Assembly: GCA_017540265.1 (NCBI GenBank)
Contig: JAFYBJ010000004.1
Coordinates: 62,001 to 126,000 of the forward strand
Source: Lachnospiraceae bacterium
Lineage (GTDB): Bacteria; Bacillota; Clostridia; Lachnospirales; Lachnospiraceae
Direction of reading: 5' to 3'
DNA: 64,000 bases
Below the pieces are notes generated by a model that saw only the letters and a program-made list of their open reading frames with translations, did not search any database and was not told the origin of the DNA. This document shows positions 42,602 to 51,211 of the stretch, piece by piece. The first letter of the stretch is position 1; each line of letters begins with the position of its first letter. The translations under genes and the position numbers were made by a program.

Positions 42602-44544
42602 CAGTAAAGCTCCTCCTCACTTGTTGTTGCGGCTGCATCCCCACCCTCTGTAGCATCAGCTCCGGAATCAGCAGGTTTTACAGCATCTACGACTATTGCC
42701 TTGTCACCGGTATATCCGGCATCAAGAGCCACTTTCTCAGCCACATTAAGATCATAACCGATATTGACGTTGATCTGATATGTAGTCTGAAGGAGATTTA
42801 CTGCCAGATCATTTATGTTCTCCACAGTGAGCTCGGCAGGATAATCCTCATCAGCCTCACCGTTTATAAGGTCCGTGATGAGCTCAAGGAGTTCCTCTCT
42901 GGTTGCAACCTCTATGATATCTCCGAGAACAAGGGGATCATCCGATACTTTTCTCATATAGACAGCATCGCCTGTGAGAGGATTTCCCTCCGCATCATTC
43001 TGGCTTACAGCCATGAAACGGATCTTCTGTTCCTCGGATATATCGGGGATCTGTATGCTCTTTACATAATCAAGCTTCTTAAGGGAAACTATCACATCGG
43101 CAACCTCGTTCTTGTTTGTGGGATGCCATCCGGAAAGCATTTCCAGTGTAACTGTGCCGTTTTCCGCAGAAATGGACTTCACTACTGTCTCCTTCGGAAG
43201 TATCTGCTCCAGATCATCGATGAACTGAGGTATCAGATTATTATTATTCTCTTTTTCGTACTTGAACGTATCAAGCGCGGCGAAAAGAGACTGTGCATTC
43301 TCGTAATCCTTTGCTATCTGCTCGATATCAGAGATCTCATCGATCTTTGCCTGCATTTGATTCCTTGCATCAAGGGCTTTCTTGTGCTGATAATAAGTGA
43401 TGCCCGTCCATGTAGCCATTCCCACGAATGCAACAGCACATACGATCTTCAGATATTTCACCATATCCGAGGATTCGATAGCGCTCTTCTTTGAGGAACC
43501 GATGAGCAGATCCATAGGATCGATGACAGAACCGATATTAGGCAGGTATCTGAGCACCTCGGAAGCCTTAAGAGCTGCCTGACCCTTTATGGTAAGGCCG
43601 GCAAGGGTCTCGAAATGTTCCACTCTTGCACCAAGCTCTCTCTCAAGAATCTTCTCGATGCCGGCTATAGCAGAACCCTCACCGAATACCTTGATACCCT
43701 GCAGCATATCGCCGGGGTTCTTCGTTCTGTGGTACTCAACGGCACGTCCGATACCGTTTACGAGTCCCTGCACAGCCTGTGTATATTCATCGGCAGTTAC
43801 GTGCTGGTCAAGGAGCTGCTCGTTTGAAAGGAGCGTCCTTGCATCCTTTTCGGATATCTTCTTGACATCCATAAGGGCGTTCGTAACGGCTGTCTTACCA
43901 TAGTTTACGTTTCTCTGCAGGACAAGGGTCTTACCTCTCATAACGTTTACGTAGGTCTGATCCATTTCGATCTGAAGGACCAGATCGGTACGGCCTTCCT
44001 GCATCTGAAGTGTAAGGAGCTGTATTACGGAGTTACCGAAATAATCGATATGCTTTACATTAAGCTTAAGATCCTCCGCAAGCTCGTAGTAGCATCTTAC
44101 AAGATCCATAGGGGCAGCAACCGCTGAAATACGGTAATTATGCTGACCGTCTTCCCTGTTTATGTAATCCTCGAGTATGTTGTAAGCGAAAACATAATCT
44201 CCAGAATTACTCATAGGGAAATAATCCCCGGAATTTGCCTGCAGTACCTGCTGCAGCTTCCTGCTGTTCTTCACATAAGGAAGCTCCACCTCTTTGCTCG
44301 CTATCTTTTTCGATGCGATGGTGAAGATAACATCCTTTGAACCGAACTGTCTGCCAAAGATCGCGGTCCTCACAGCCTCTGCAACAGCTGTGATATCAGT
44401 GATATAGCCGTCATTGAAACTTCCGGGCGGCGTCTTGATCTCGGCAGCATTGCTGAGGACGATCTGTTCTTTGCCGGTCTTCTGTATCTCGGCAACACGG
44501 ATCATGTCTGAATTGACGTAGATCGTCAAAAACTTGTTGGCCAT
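42601..44544 (-). CDS. pilM: PilM-PilN fusion protein
   Basis: 647 aa. Residues ~1-340 are the actin-like PilM ATPase (KFLTIYVNSDMIRVAEIQK; ASKKIASKEVELPYVKN; IKVFGEGSAIAGIEKILE). A membrane helix at about 370-388 (LKIVCAVAFVGMATWTGITY) and a coiled coil follow, then a PilN-like periplasmic domain (FIDDLEQILPKETVVKSISA). In most systems these are two genes; here a single chain crosses the membrane. The C-terminus is acidic. Confidence 0.86.
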   Translation of the reverse strand: MANKFLTIYVNSDMIRVAEIQKTGKEQIVLSNAAEIKTPPGSFNDGYITDITAVAEAVRTAIFGRQFGSKDVIFTIASKKIASKEVELPYVKNSRKLQQVLQANSGDYFPMSNSGDYVFAYNILEDYINREDGQHNYRISAVAAPMDLVRCYYELAEDLKLNVKHIDYFGNSVIQLLTLQMQEGRTDLVLQIEMDQTYVNVMRGKTLVLQRNVNYGKTAVTNALMDVKKISEKDARTLLSNEQLLDQHVTADEYTQAVQGLVNGIGRAVEYHRTKNPGDMLQGIKVFGEGSAIAGIEKILERELGARVEHFETLAGLTIKGQAALKASEVLRYLPNIGSVIDPMDLLIGSSKKSAIESSDMVKYLKIVCAVAFVGMATWTGITYYQHKKALDARNQMQAKIDEISDIEQIAKDYENAQSLFAALDTFKYEKENNNNLIPQFIDDLEQILPKETVVKSISAENGTVTLEMLSGWHPTNKNEVADVIVSLKKLDYVKSIQIPDISEEQKIRFMAVSQNDAEGNPLTGDAVYMRKVSDDPLVLGDIIEVATREELLELITDLINGEADEDYPAELTVENINDLAVNLLQTTYQINVNIGYDLNVAEKVALDAGYTGDKAIVVDAVKPADSGADATEGGDAAATTSEEELY

Positions 44545-44587
44545 CCTATTGCTCCCCTTTCATGGATTAGATTTAATACCAAATTAG

Positions 44588-44596
44588 ACTATACCA
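44588..44596 (-). promoter_or_regulatory. Extended -10 promoter upstream of pilMN
   Basis: Minus strand TGGTATAGT (44596-44588), an extended -10 with no good -35. It lies about 45 nt upstream of the pilMN ATG. The rest of the 44545-44654 gap shows nothing else clear. Confidence 0.5.
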
Positions 44597-44654
44597 TAAT
44601 CCGGTACAAATTTCCATACAAAAATAATCTTATTTTTTTGTCAGTCCGGGCAGT

Positions 44655-45383
44655 TCACGGGTGGAGCGCGCTCTGCACATATGCCATATACGCTTCAATG
44701 ATCTTCTCACCCACGCACATCACTATCACTCCGCCTGCAGAAAGATACGGCCCGAAGGCTAACAGGTGCTCTTTTTTTGTAAGCAGCATGATAAGCCCGT
44801 GGATTACTGATCCCAGTATGGCGCCTATCCCCATGACTAAAAGTATTTCCTTCCAGCCGATAAGGAAACCTAAAGCAGCCATAAGCTTTATATCCCCGCC
44901 TCCCATGGCTCTGCCGCCGCTGAATAACGCGATCAGGAAGAATATCCCGCTTACCAGCACGGCACCTATGAGATAATCATACCAATGTGAAAGATCGGTG
45001 ATAAGCCTTATAAACCCAAGCGTTGCTATAAGGATATCGTACAGCGGAGGTATCTCAAATATCATAAGATCAACATATGAAAGTCCGGCAAGAAAAAGCG
45101 TACATAAAAAATAAAGCATAAATTCAAGAAGCAGCCCGCTGTCAATCTGAGCCTTTCCAAACTCCGTATCAAAAAACCATACCGTAAGTACAAGGAGGGC
45201 GCATACAGGCAGAAGCCACGCTTCCTTTGATCTTATGTGCCATCTGTATTTTTTCAGTACCTCCTTTGCATCCCTCTCCTCTTCCTCAGGGCCTAAAGCT
45301 GTCCTGTATCCTGAATAAGCCGATACAGGCAGGGCAAGGATCAGGGCGGCAATGACTATTATGATCGTTAAGCTAATGTACAT
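44655..45383 (-). CDS. pilD: Short type IV prepilin peptidase (A24 family)
   Basis: 242 aa, polytopic aspartic protease that cleaves prepilin leaders. First catalytic Asp in SYVDLMIFEIPP at about 107; second in GGGDIKLM (GxGD) at about 168. The N-terminal cytoplasmic domain with CxxC pairs, present in classical PilD/GspO, is absent; instead there is one helix and a charged loop. Mature-pilin N-methylation is therefore uncertain. The gene is separated from pilC by a strong terminator and a repeat. Confidence 0.86.
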   Translation of the reverse strand: MYISLTIIIVIAALILALPVSAYSGYRTALGPEEEERDAKEVLKKYRWHIRSKEAWLLPVCALLVLTVWFFDTEFGKAQIDSGLLLEFMLYFLCTLFLAGLSYVDLMIFEIPPLYDILIATLGFIRLITDLSHWYDYLIGAVLVSGIFFLIALFSGGRAMGGGDIKLMAALGFLIGWKEILLVMGIGAILGSVIHGLIMLLTKKEHLLAFGPYLSAGGVIVMCVGEKIIEAYMAYVQSALHP

Positions 45384-45425
45384 AGAATAAAAACCTTTCT
45401 ATAACAAATTAATTCTCACATGCTT

Positions 45426-45453
45426 TGTCATCCTGAGCGAAGCGAAGGATCTT
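45426..45453 (+). repeat. 28-nt dispersed repeat, copy 2
   Basis: Identical to the minus-strand copy at 28208-28235 over 28 nt, in opposite orientation relative to the window. It sits between pilC and pilD beside a terminator. Confidence 0.9.
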
Positions 45454-45460
45454 TTACATA

Positions 45461-45490
45461 AAAGACCGTCTGCTTTCACAGACGGTCTTT
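45461..45490. terminator. Strong terminator between pilC and pilD
   Basis: 12-bp perfect stem AAAGACCGTCTG / CAGACGGTCTTT with a 6-nt loop, and T-runs on either strand. It ends the pilT-pilB-pilC unit, so pilD needs its own promoter or read-through. Confidence 0.92.
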
Positions 45491-45515
45491 TTAATTGTAT
45501 CAGGTTCTGTTTCTT

Positions 45516-46727
45516 TTATGACAATGCATCGTAGAGTGTGAACATAGGTGAGAAAATAGCAATACACATGTAACCTACGATGACAGCCATTACCATGATG
45601 ATGGCAGGCTCGAGTATGGTCATGAGCTGCTCGGTAGCAAGCTGCACGTCTTCCTCGTAGTATGTAGCCACGTTCTCAAGCATGGCTTCGATATTACCTG
45701 TTTCTTCACCGATAGCCACCATGTGAACAACCATGGGAGGGAAAAGTCCGCAGCTCTGAAGAGGCTTTGAAAGAGGCACGCCTCGAAGCACCTGCTGCTT
45801 TGCTTCCTTCATGGCTCTCTTGTAAAGGAGATTTTCCATGGAACGACCGGTGATATCGATGGCATCCACCATGGAAACGCCGGCGCCAAGAAGAGTACAA
45901 AGTGTACGTCCGAGCCTTGCGCAGGCACTCTTTGTCTTTACGGGACCAAGGAAAGGTATCTTAAGCGCAAGTGAGCTTGTAACTTCCTTACCGGAATCTG
46001 TTGAAGCATAAGCTTTCCATCCAAATACAAGACCAACCACCACAATTGCAACCAGCCACCAGTATGCAACAAGGAAATCGGAAATATGTACCAGAGCCAT
46101 GGTACTTGCAGGCATTTCAACTTCCAGATCCGCGAACATGTCCATGAATGTAGGCACCACGAAGATCATCATCGCAAAGAGCACTATGATCATGACTATG
46201 ATAAGGATTATAGGATAAGTAACGGCTTTCTTAACTGCCTGTGTCAGGGCTGCGTCCTTTTCGAACTGTATGGACATACGGTCGAAGGACTGATCCAGCG
46301 AACCGGATGCTTCACCGGCTTCAACCAGGTTTGTAAGCATTTCAGGGAAAACACCGCTGTGCTTCTTCATGGAATTGGCAAGGGTCTCACCCTTTGCGAT
46401 ATCGGTATGAACCGCATTTATGGCATCCCTGAGCGCGGGATTCTCGGTCTGATCCGCCAGCATGCTGAAGGCTTCGACCACGCTAACGCCGGCCTTGTTT
46501 ATGGATGAGAACTGGTGACAGAAGAGAGCCAGATCCCTGGCGGTTATCTTCTTACCTTTGTTTAAGAACTGCAGAGGCTTGTTGAGACCTGTAGCCTCAT
46601 CGCACATCACCACCACATTCTTGTCGTTTTTAAGTATCGACATTGCGGCATCTCTGGATTTTGCCTCCAGTACGCCCTTCTTTTCCTTTCCGGCCGGTGT
46701 GATGACCCGGTAATTAAATTGTGCCAT
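45516..46727 (-). CDS. pilC: Type IV pilus platform protein PilC
   Basis: 403 aa. Two GspF domains, each ending in membrane helices: FCHQFSSINKAGVSVVEAFS and later ARLGRTLCTLLGAGVSMVDA are the family repeats. GEASGSLDQSFDRM and GEETGNIEAMLENV are the paired GspF motifs. It links the ATPases to the PilMNO base. Confidence 0.96.
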   Translation of the reverse strand: MAQFNYRVITPAGKEKKGVLEAKSRDAAMSILKNDKNVVVMCDEATGLNKPLQFLNKGKKITARDLALFCHQFSSINKAGVSVVEAFSMLADQTENPALRDAINAVHTDIAKGETLANSMKKHSGVFPEMLTNLVEAGEASGSLDQSFDRMSIQFEKDAALTQAVKKAVTYPIILIIVMIIVLFAMMIFVVPTFMDMFADLEVEMPASTMALVHISDFLVAYWWLVAIVVVGLVFGWKAYASTDSGKEVTSSLALKIPFLGPVKTKSACARLGRTLCTLLGAGVSMVDAIDITGRSMENLLYKRAMKEAKQQVLRGVPLSKPLQSCGLFPPMVVHMVAIGEETGNIEAMLENVATYYEEDVQLATEQLMTILEPAIIMVMAVIVGYMCIAIFSPMFTLYDALS

Positions 46728-46764
46728 ACTTTTCTCCCCTTTTGATTATTTAGATTTATGGACC

Positions 46765-48516
46765 TTAAGCCTGAGCCACTTCCTGTCCTTCACCTTCCTG
46801 CATCTGGTTTGCAGCTGTCTGCGCATCCATATCGTAAGCCACACGCATCATTTCCGCAATGGATGTAGTGCCCTCAAGCACGTTCCTTGCACCGCTCATC
46901 TTAAGCGTGTTCATGCCTTCCGCAACAGCTGTATTTTCTATTATCTCCGCTGTAACAGTTTCGTGGAGTACACGTCTGATGCCGGCAGATATGGGCATTA
47001 TCTCGTATATAGCCTTTCGTCCTTTATAACCGTTACCGCACTTCTCGCATCCGCCGGGCTCATATACCGTAACATTGCTGTCCGCAGGGAGCCCCAATAT
47101 CACAAGCTCCTGAGGCGTAGCCTGATGAGGCACCTTGCAATCATTGCAGAGCCTTCTTACAAGTCGCTGCGCTATGATACCAACCACGGCATCACCTATC
47201 ATGTATGCTTCAACGCCCATATCTATAAGACGGGTGATGGATGCTGCTGTTGAGTTCGTATGAAGTGTGGATATAACAAGGTGACCGGTTATGGACGCCT
47301 GGACGGCGATCTGTGCAGTCTCGCCGTCTCGAATCTCACCGATCATGATGATATCCGGATCCTGACGGAGTATCGAACGAAGCGCCGCCGCGAAAGTGAG
47401 TCCGGCTTTTACATTCACCTGTACCTGATTTATGCCGGCGATATTTGCTTCGACAGGATCCTCAACAGTGATGATGTTAACATCAGGCTTATTAAGTTCG
47501 TTTAAAACGGTATAACAGGTGGTAGATTTACCTGAACCGGTAGGTCCCGTAACAAGGATGATGCCGTGAGGGTTGTTCATTATACCATCAAGCTTTGCTT
47601 CATCATCGGGATAGAGACCCAGATATTTCTTTTCCTGGGTAAGCCCCTGCTTCTTTGTAAGTCGCATGACGGTCTTCTCACCGTAAACAGTAGGAAGGAT
47701 AGAAACACGGACGTCGAATTCAACGCCATCCACCACATAGGTGAGACGTCCGTCCTGGGGTTTCCTCTTCTCTGCTATATCAAGACCGGATATGATCTTT
47801 ATACGTGCAGTCATAGCCGAAAGCATGGCGGTTGAATAAACCGCATCTTCCTGAAGCATACCGTCCACACGGCTCCTGATACGCAGGCTCTTCTCCATGG
47901 GCTCAATATGTATATCGGATGCGCCTTCACGAACCGACTGCTGTATCATTGAACGTACGATCTTAACGATGGGAGACTCGCCGATGGAATCATCCTCAGC
48001 TGCGGTCTCAGTCTCACCGTACTCAGCGGCATGCTCTTCTTCGAACTGCTTAGCCGCATCGCTGGTCTCCTGCTTGCCGTATATCTTATCCAGATATATG
48101 GATATCATCTTCTGGGGCGCATAATACGGTATAACCGTCATTCCGGAAGACATTTCCAATTCATCGATGATGCCCAGGTTCATAGGATCGGACATTGCCA
48201 CCTTGATCTCTGTCAGGCTCTCAAAACCGAAGGGGAATATCTCATTCCTCTTTACGATATCATCGCCCACAGTCTCTCTGGCTCTGGGATCCGCTTCCTT
48301 CAGATCATCATCGGTACAGAGCTCAAAGCCCTGTGTTTCATGCATGAACTTGGCAAAGTCCGATTCGGATACAAGCCCCATGGACATGATGGTCTCGCCA
48401 AGCTTAGTCTTTGTATTCTTCTGTTCTTCAAGGGCGTTCTGAAGCTGCTCCTGTGAAATGAGCCCGGCATCAACCAACTGATCGCCCAGTCTTTTCCTTT
48501 GTCCGAAAAGTGCCAT
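46765..48516 (-). CDS. pilB: Type IV pilus extension ATPase PilB
   Basis: 583 aa. N-terminal GspE_N/MshEN domain (about 1-150), Walker A ILVTGPTGSGKSTTCYTVL at about 330, Walker B DPDIIMIGEIRDGETAQIA, and a zinc-binding region (CNDC and CEKCGNGYKGRKA) at about 470-505. The N-terminal domain binds c-di-GMP in some PilB proteins; not tested here. It is coupled to pilC downstream. Confidence 0.96.
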   Translation of the reverse strand: MALFGQRKRLGDQLVDAGLISQEQLQNALEEQKNTKTKLGETIMSMGLVSESDFAKFMHETQGFELCTDDDLKEADPRARETVGDDIVKRNEIFPFGFESLTEIKVAMSDPMNLGIIDELEMSSGMTVIPYYAPQKMISIYLDKIYGKQETSDAAKQFEEEHAAEYGETETAAEDDSIGESPIVKIVRSMIQQSVREGASDIHIEPMEKSLRIRSRVDGMLQEDAVYSTAMLSAMTARIKIISGLDIAEKRKPQDGRLTYVVDGVEFDVRVSILPTVYGEKTVMRLTKKQGLTQEKKYLGLYPDDEAKLDGIMNNPHGIILVTGPTGSGKSTTCYTVLNELNKPDVNIITVEDPVEANIAGINQVQVNVKAGLTFAAALRSILRQDPDIIMIGEIRDGETAQIAVQASITGHLVISTLHTNSTAASITRLIDMGVEAYMIGDAVVGIIAQRLVRRLCNDCKVPHQATPQELVILGLPADSNVTVYEPGGCEKCGNGYKGRKAIYEIMPISAGIRRVLHETVTAEIIENTAVAEGMNTLKMSGARNVLEGTTSIAEMMRVAYDMDAQTAANQMQEGEGQEVAQA

Positions 48517-48534
48517 ATCTTAAAGACTCCCCCT

Positions 48535-49596
48535 TTATCTGAGCTTCTGCTGCATTCCGTCGGGATCAACAGCATACTGTATTGCCATATCCCTTGTGAT
48601 CCTGCCTTCCTGGAAGAGCTGTGTAAGAGCCTCGTCCATTGCGATCATACCCAGCTTCCTGTTCGTCTGCATTACAGAAAGCAGCTGATGTGACTTTCCT
48701 TCACGGATAAGGGCACGCACAGCGGAATTTGCGATCATAACCTCGAATGCTGCCGCTCTTCCCTGACCGTCTGCCGTGGGAACGAGCTGCTGGGAGATAA
48801 CCGCCTCTATAACGTTTGCAAGCTGCACTCTTATCTGCTGCTGCTGGTGAGGCGGGAAAACGTCGATGATACGGTCCACGGTAGCTGCAGCACCTATGGT
48901 ATGCAGCGTGGAAAGCACAAGGTGTCCGGTCTCGGCTGCGGTGATGGCTGTCGAGATCGTTTCAAAGTCTCGCATCTCACCTACGAGGATAACATCGGGA
49001 TCTTCTCGAAGAGCTGCCCTTAAGGCATTTGCATAGCTCATGGAGTCGAAACCTATCTCACGCTGGTTAACCATGGATGTCTTGTGGAGATGCAGGTACT
49101 CGATAGGATCCTCAAGTGTGATGATATGAGCATCCCTGTGTTCATTTACCATATTTATGACAGATGCAAGAGATGTGGATTTACCGGAACCCGTAGGACC
49201 GGTAACCAGGATAAGACCTCTCTTTCTGGTGTAGAGATCAACGAAAGCCTGGGGAAGACCCAACTGCTCGGGATTGGGAACCACGGTATTGACAGTTCTG
49301 AGTGCCAATGCAACGGAGCCTCTCTGACGGAAAGCATTCACACGGTATCTTCCTATGGGATCCACCGCAAAAGACATATCGAGCTCTCCCTTGCTGTTGA
49401 AGATCTCACGCTGATGGTCGTTTGTTATTGAAAGCATAAGCTCTAACGTATCATCCGATGTAAGCACCGGGAACTGCTCCATTCTTACCAGATGACCGTT
49501 CACACGCATCATAGGAGGAAGCTGTACCGTAAGGTGAATATCGGAAGCCTTCGCCTGCTTTGCCACCAGCAATACATCACTAATCTTTATCGACAT
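48535..49596 (-). CDS. pilT: Type IV pilus retraction ATPase PilT
   Basis: 353 aa. MSIKISDVLLVAKQAKASDI start, Walker A LILVTGPTGSGKSTSLASVI, Walker B DPDVILVGEMRDFETISTAI, and the C-terminal AVRALIREGKSHQL that corresponds to the PilT AIRxLIRE motif. Its presence implies retractable pili (twitching or DNA uptake) rather than a pure secretion pseudopilus. First gene of the pilTBC unit. Confidence 0.97.
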   Translation of the reverse strand: MSIKISDVLLVAKQAKASDIHLTVQLPPMMRVNGHLVRMEQFPVLTSDDTLELMLSITNDHQREIFNSKGELDMSFAVDPIGRYRVNAFRQRGSVALALRTVNTVVPNPEQLGLPQAFVDLYTRKRGLILVTGPTGSGKSTSLASVINMVNEHRDAHIITLEDPIEYLHLHKTSMVNQREIGFDSMSYANALRAALREDPDVILVGEMRDFETISTAITAAETGHLVLSTLHTIGAAATVDRIIDVFPPHQQQQIRVQLANVIEAVISQQLVPTADGQGRAAAFEVMIANSAVRALIREGKSHQLLSVMQTNRKLGMIAMDEALTQLFQEGRITRDMAIQYAVDPDGMQQKLR

Positions 49597-49704
49597 CTCT
49601 CTGCCCTCTTTCTCTCATGTATTTTAACCCCATAAAAACAAACAGGAAAATGCGTATGTGCAAATCACACATAAAACACCCACTGTCTGCAATTAAACAT
49701 GGAA

Positions 49705-49734
49705 ATTATATCAAAAAAATATCTGCCGTGTAAA
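49705..49734 (-). promoter_or_regulatory. Promoter of pilT-pilB-pilC
   Basis: Minus strand TTTACA (49734-49729), 18 nt, TATAAT (49710-49705). The leader to pilT is about 100 nt and contains a small inverted repeat (ATGTG...CACAT), with no recognised riboswitch. Confidence 0.62.
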
Positions 49735-49741
49735 GGGAGAA

Positions 49742-51007
49742 TTATAAGTCCCCTGATGGTCTGCGCGTTCCGAATACAAATACATACAGCCCGATGGTTG
49801 CAATGACTGTTGCTGCAGAGATAAAGAGCATTATCTCAACCGGATTTTTTCCGAATACCGCTCCCCCGAAATATGTAGTCATAAGATCCGCGTACACCTG
49901 CCACACATTGATAAGATGGAGGAAAGAAAAAGCAGCATAAAAATACAGGAATCCCCTATGCTTAGAATAAACATACGATAAGAGCAGCAATACAAGACCG
50001 GAAAACAGATATCTTTCATGCATTGCTGTCCAGAACGTAAAGACAGGAATGATGATCATCGCTGCCATTACAGGAAAACTGTTTTTCATCTTCTTTCCAT
50101 ATAAAACAAGAAGAACAAAAAGGATCATAATGCAAATGATAATGATGTTCCCCCATGAACGAATAGTCAGTCCAAAGAGCCACAGCTCGGATGTATCCGT
50201 CATGTTAAGACGCATAAGCGACCAGAAGTTCCATGCATTGCAGGAAGCAAAGGAATAATACCCAAGGGTTTCAAAATAACAGCCAATAACCTTTGTAACG
50301 TTGAAAGGAACAGAAACAATTAAAAACATGACGAAGCCCCAAAGCAAACCGCGGAAATATGCCATCATATTCTTCTTCCTTTCAGAAGACAGGAAATCTT
50401 TGACTACCGCAACTATAAGAACCGGAAAGAAAACCGCTGTCTGCTGTTTTATAAGGCATCCCGCGCAGAATGAGAGCACCGCCATATCCGCCTTTTTGTC
50501 TTCAAGGAATACGCACATTAGCGCCACAAAAAACATAAAGCAGGCATCTGTCTGTCCCCATATGGCAGAATTAAACATGATAGCCGGATTAAGGAAATAA
50601 AGTGCCGAAAGCAGTACCGGGTGCGGATCTTTCTTCTTTTCCAGCACGGCATATATAAGAACGCCCGTGGCAAGATCAAAAATGACCGGTATCAGCCTGA
50701 GGTAAAATGTTGCTATCTGCAGTGACTCAATGTGATCGATCCCCGAAACAGCAGATACCAGATATAACAGCCACAGATAGAGCGGCGGATACGGCATTTG
50801 AACCTCAGGAGCATAAAACCGCGACGGGCCGAAATTTATGAGCCTCGCCCCCCATTCTATCATATCCGTCTGATCCGGGATAAAGCCCGAATAAAGGCAT
50901 GCGAGCAATATACGGATAACGATCGCAGATAAAAAAACAGCCAGAAAAGCCCCCGGAATGTTTAAATCCGGAGTACCGCCGTTTTTATGTATAGTATTTT
51001 TTTCCAT
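49742..51007 (-). CDS. GT-C mannosyltransferase-like membrane protein (Gpi18-like)
   Basis: About 421 aa, 10 or more membrane segments. After the first helix comes the extracytoplasmic DQTDMIEWGARLINFGPSRF and then PYPPLYLWLLYL, typical of Gpi18/PMT-like GT-C enzymes that use lipid-linked sugars. The sugar and acceptor are unknown. The start at 51005-51007 has GGGAGGG upstream; the open frame extends 16 codons further without a site. It lies back-to-back with the YfhO pair. Confidence 0.8.
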   Translation of the reverse strand: MEKNTIHKNGGTPDLNIPGAFLAVFLSAIVIRILLACLYSGFIPDQTDMIEWGARLINFGPSRFYAPEVQMPYPPLYLWLLYLVSAVSGIDHIESLQIATFYLRLIPVIFDLATGVLIYAVLEKKKDPHPVLLSALYFLNPAIMFNSAIWGQTDACFMFFVALMCVFLEDKKADMAVLSFCAGCLIKQQTAVFFPVLIVAVVKDFLSSERKKNMMAYFRGLLWGFVMFLIVSVPFNVTKVIGCYFETLGYYSFASCNAWNFWSLMRLNMTDTSELWLFGLTIRSWGNIIIICIMILFVLLVLYGKKMKNSFPVMAAMIIIPVFTFWTAMHERYLFSGLVLLLLSYVYSKHRGFLYFYAAFSFLHLINVWQVYADLMTTYFGGAVFGKNPVEIMLFISAATVIATIGLYVFVFGTRRPSGDL

Positions 51008-51164
51008 ATCATCCCTCCCCTCAAGCGATACTGTACTATTTAGTATACAACGCATAATTTTAACACGTATAAACTATGTCCACCACTTCTTTTTCTTATT
51101 TTTAATAACAGGGGAAATGAATTGACAAAGCAAGTCACACATGACAAAATATCATGCAGTATGC

Positions 51165-51198
51165 TGTCAAGAACTATATTATGTCAAGAACTATATTA
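51165..51198 (+). repeat. 17-bp exact tandem duplication in the yfhO leader
   Basis: TGTCAAGAACTATATTA occurs twice head-to-tail (51165-51181 and 51182-51198), just before the AAAGGAG site of the first YfhO gene. Each unit contains a -10-like TATATT. A TTGACA at 51122-51127 lacks a well-spaced -10. The remaining 51008-51211 gap is AT-rich with no ORF. Confidence 0.85.
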
Positions 51199-51211
51199 AA
51201 GGAGACATCTC

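Noticed and set aside
49597..49704. Possible c-di-GMP riboswitch in the pilT leader
   Set aside because: The leader is about 100 nt, but I could not find the conserved riboswitch core; only a short inverted repeat is present.
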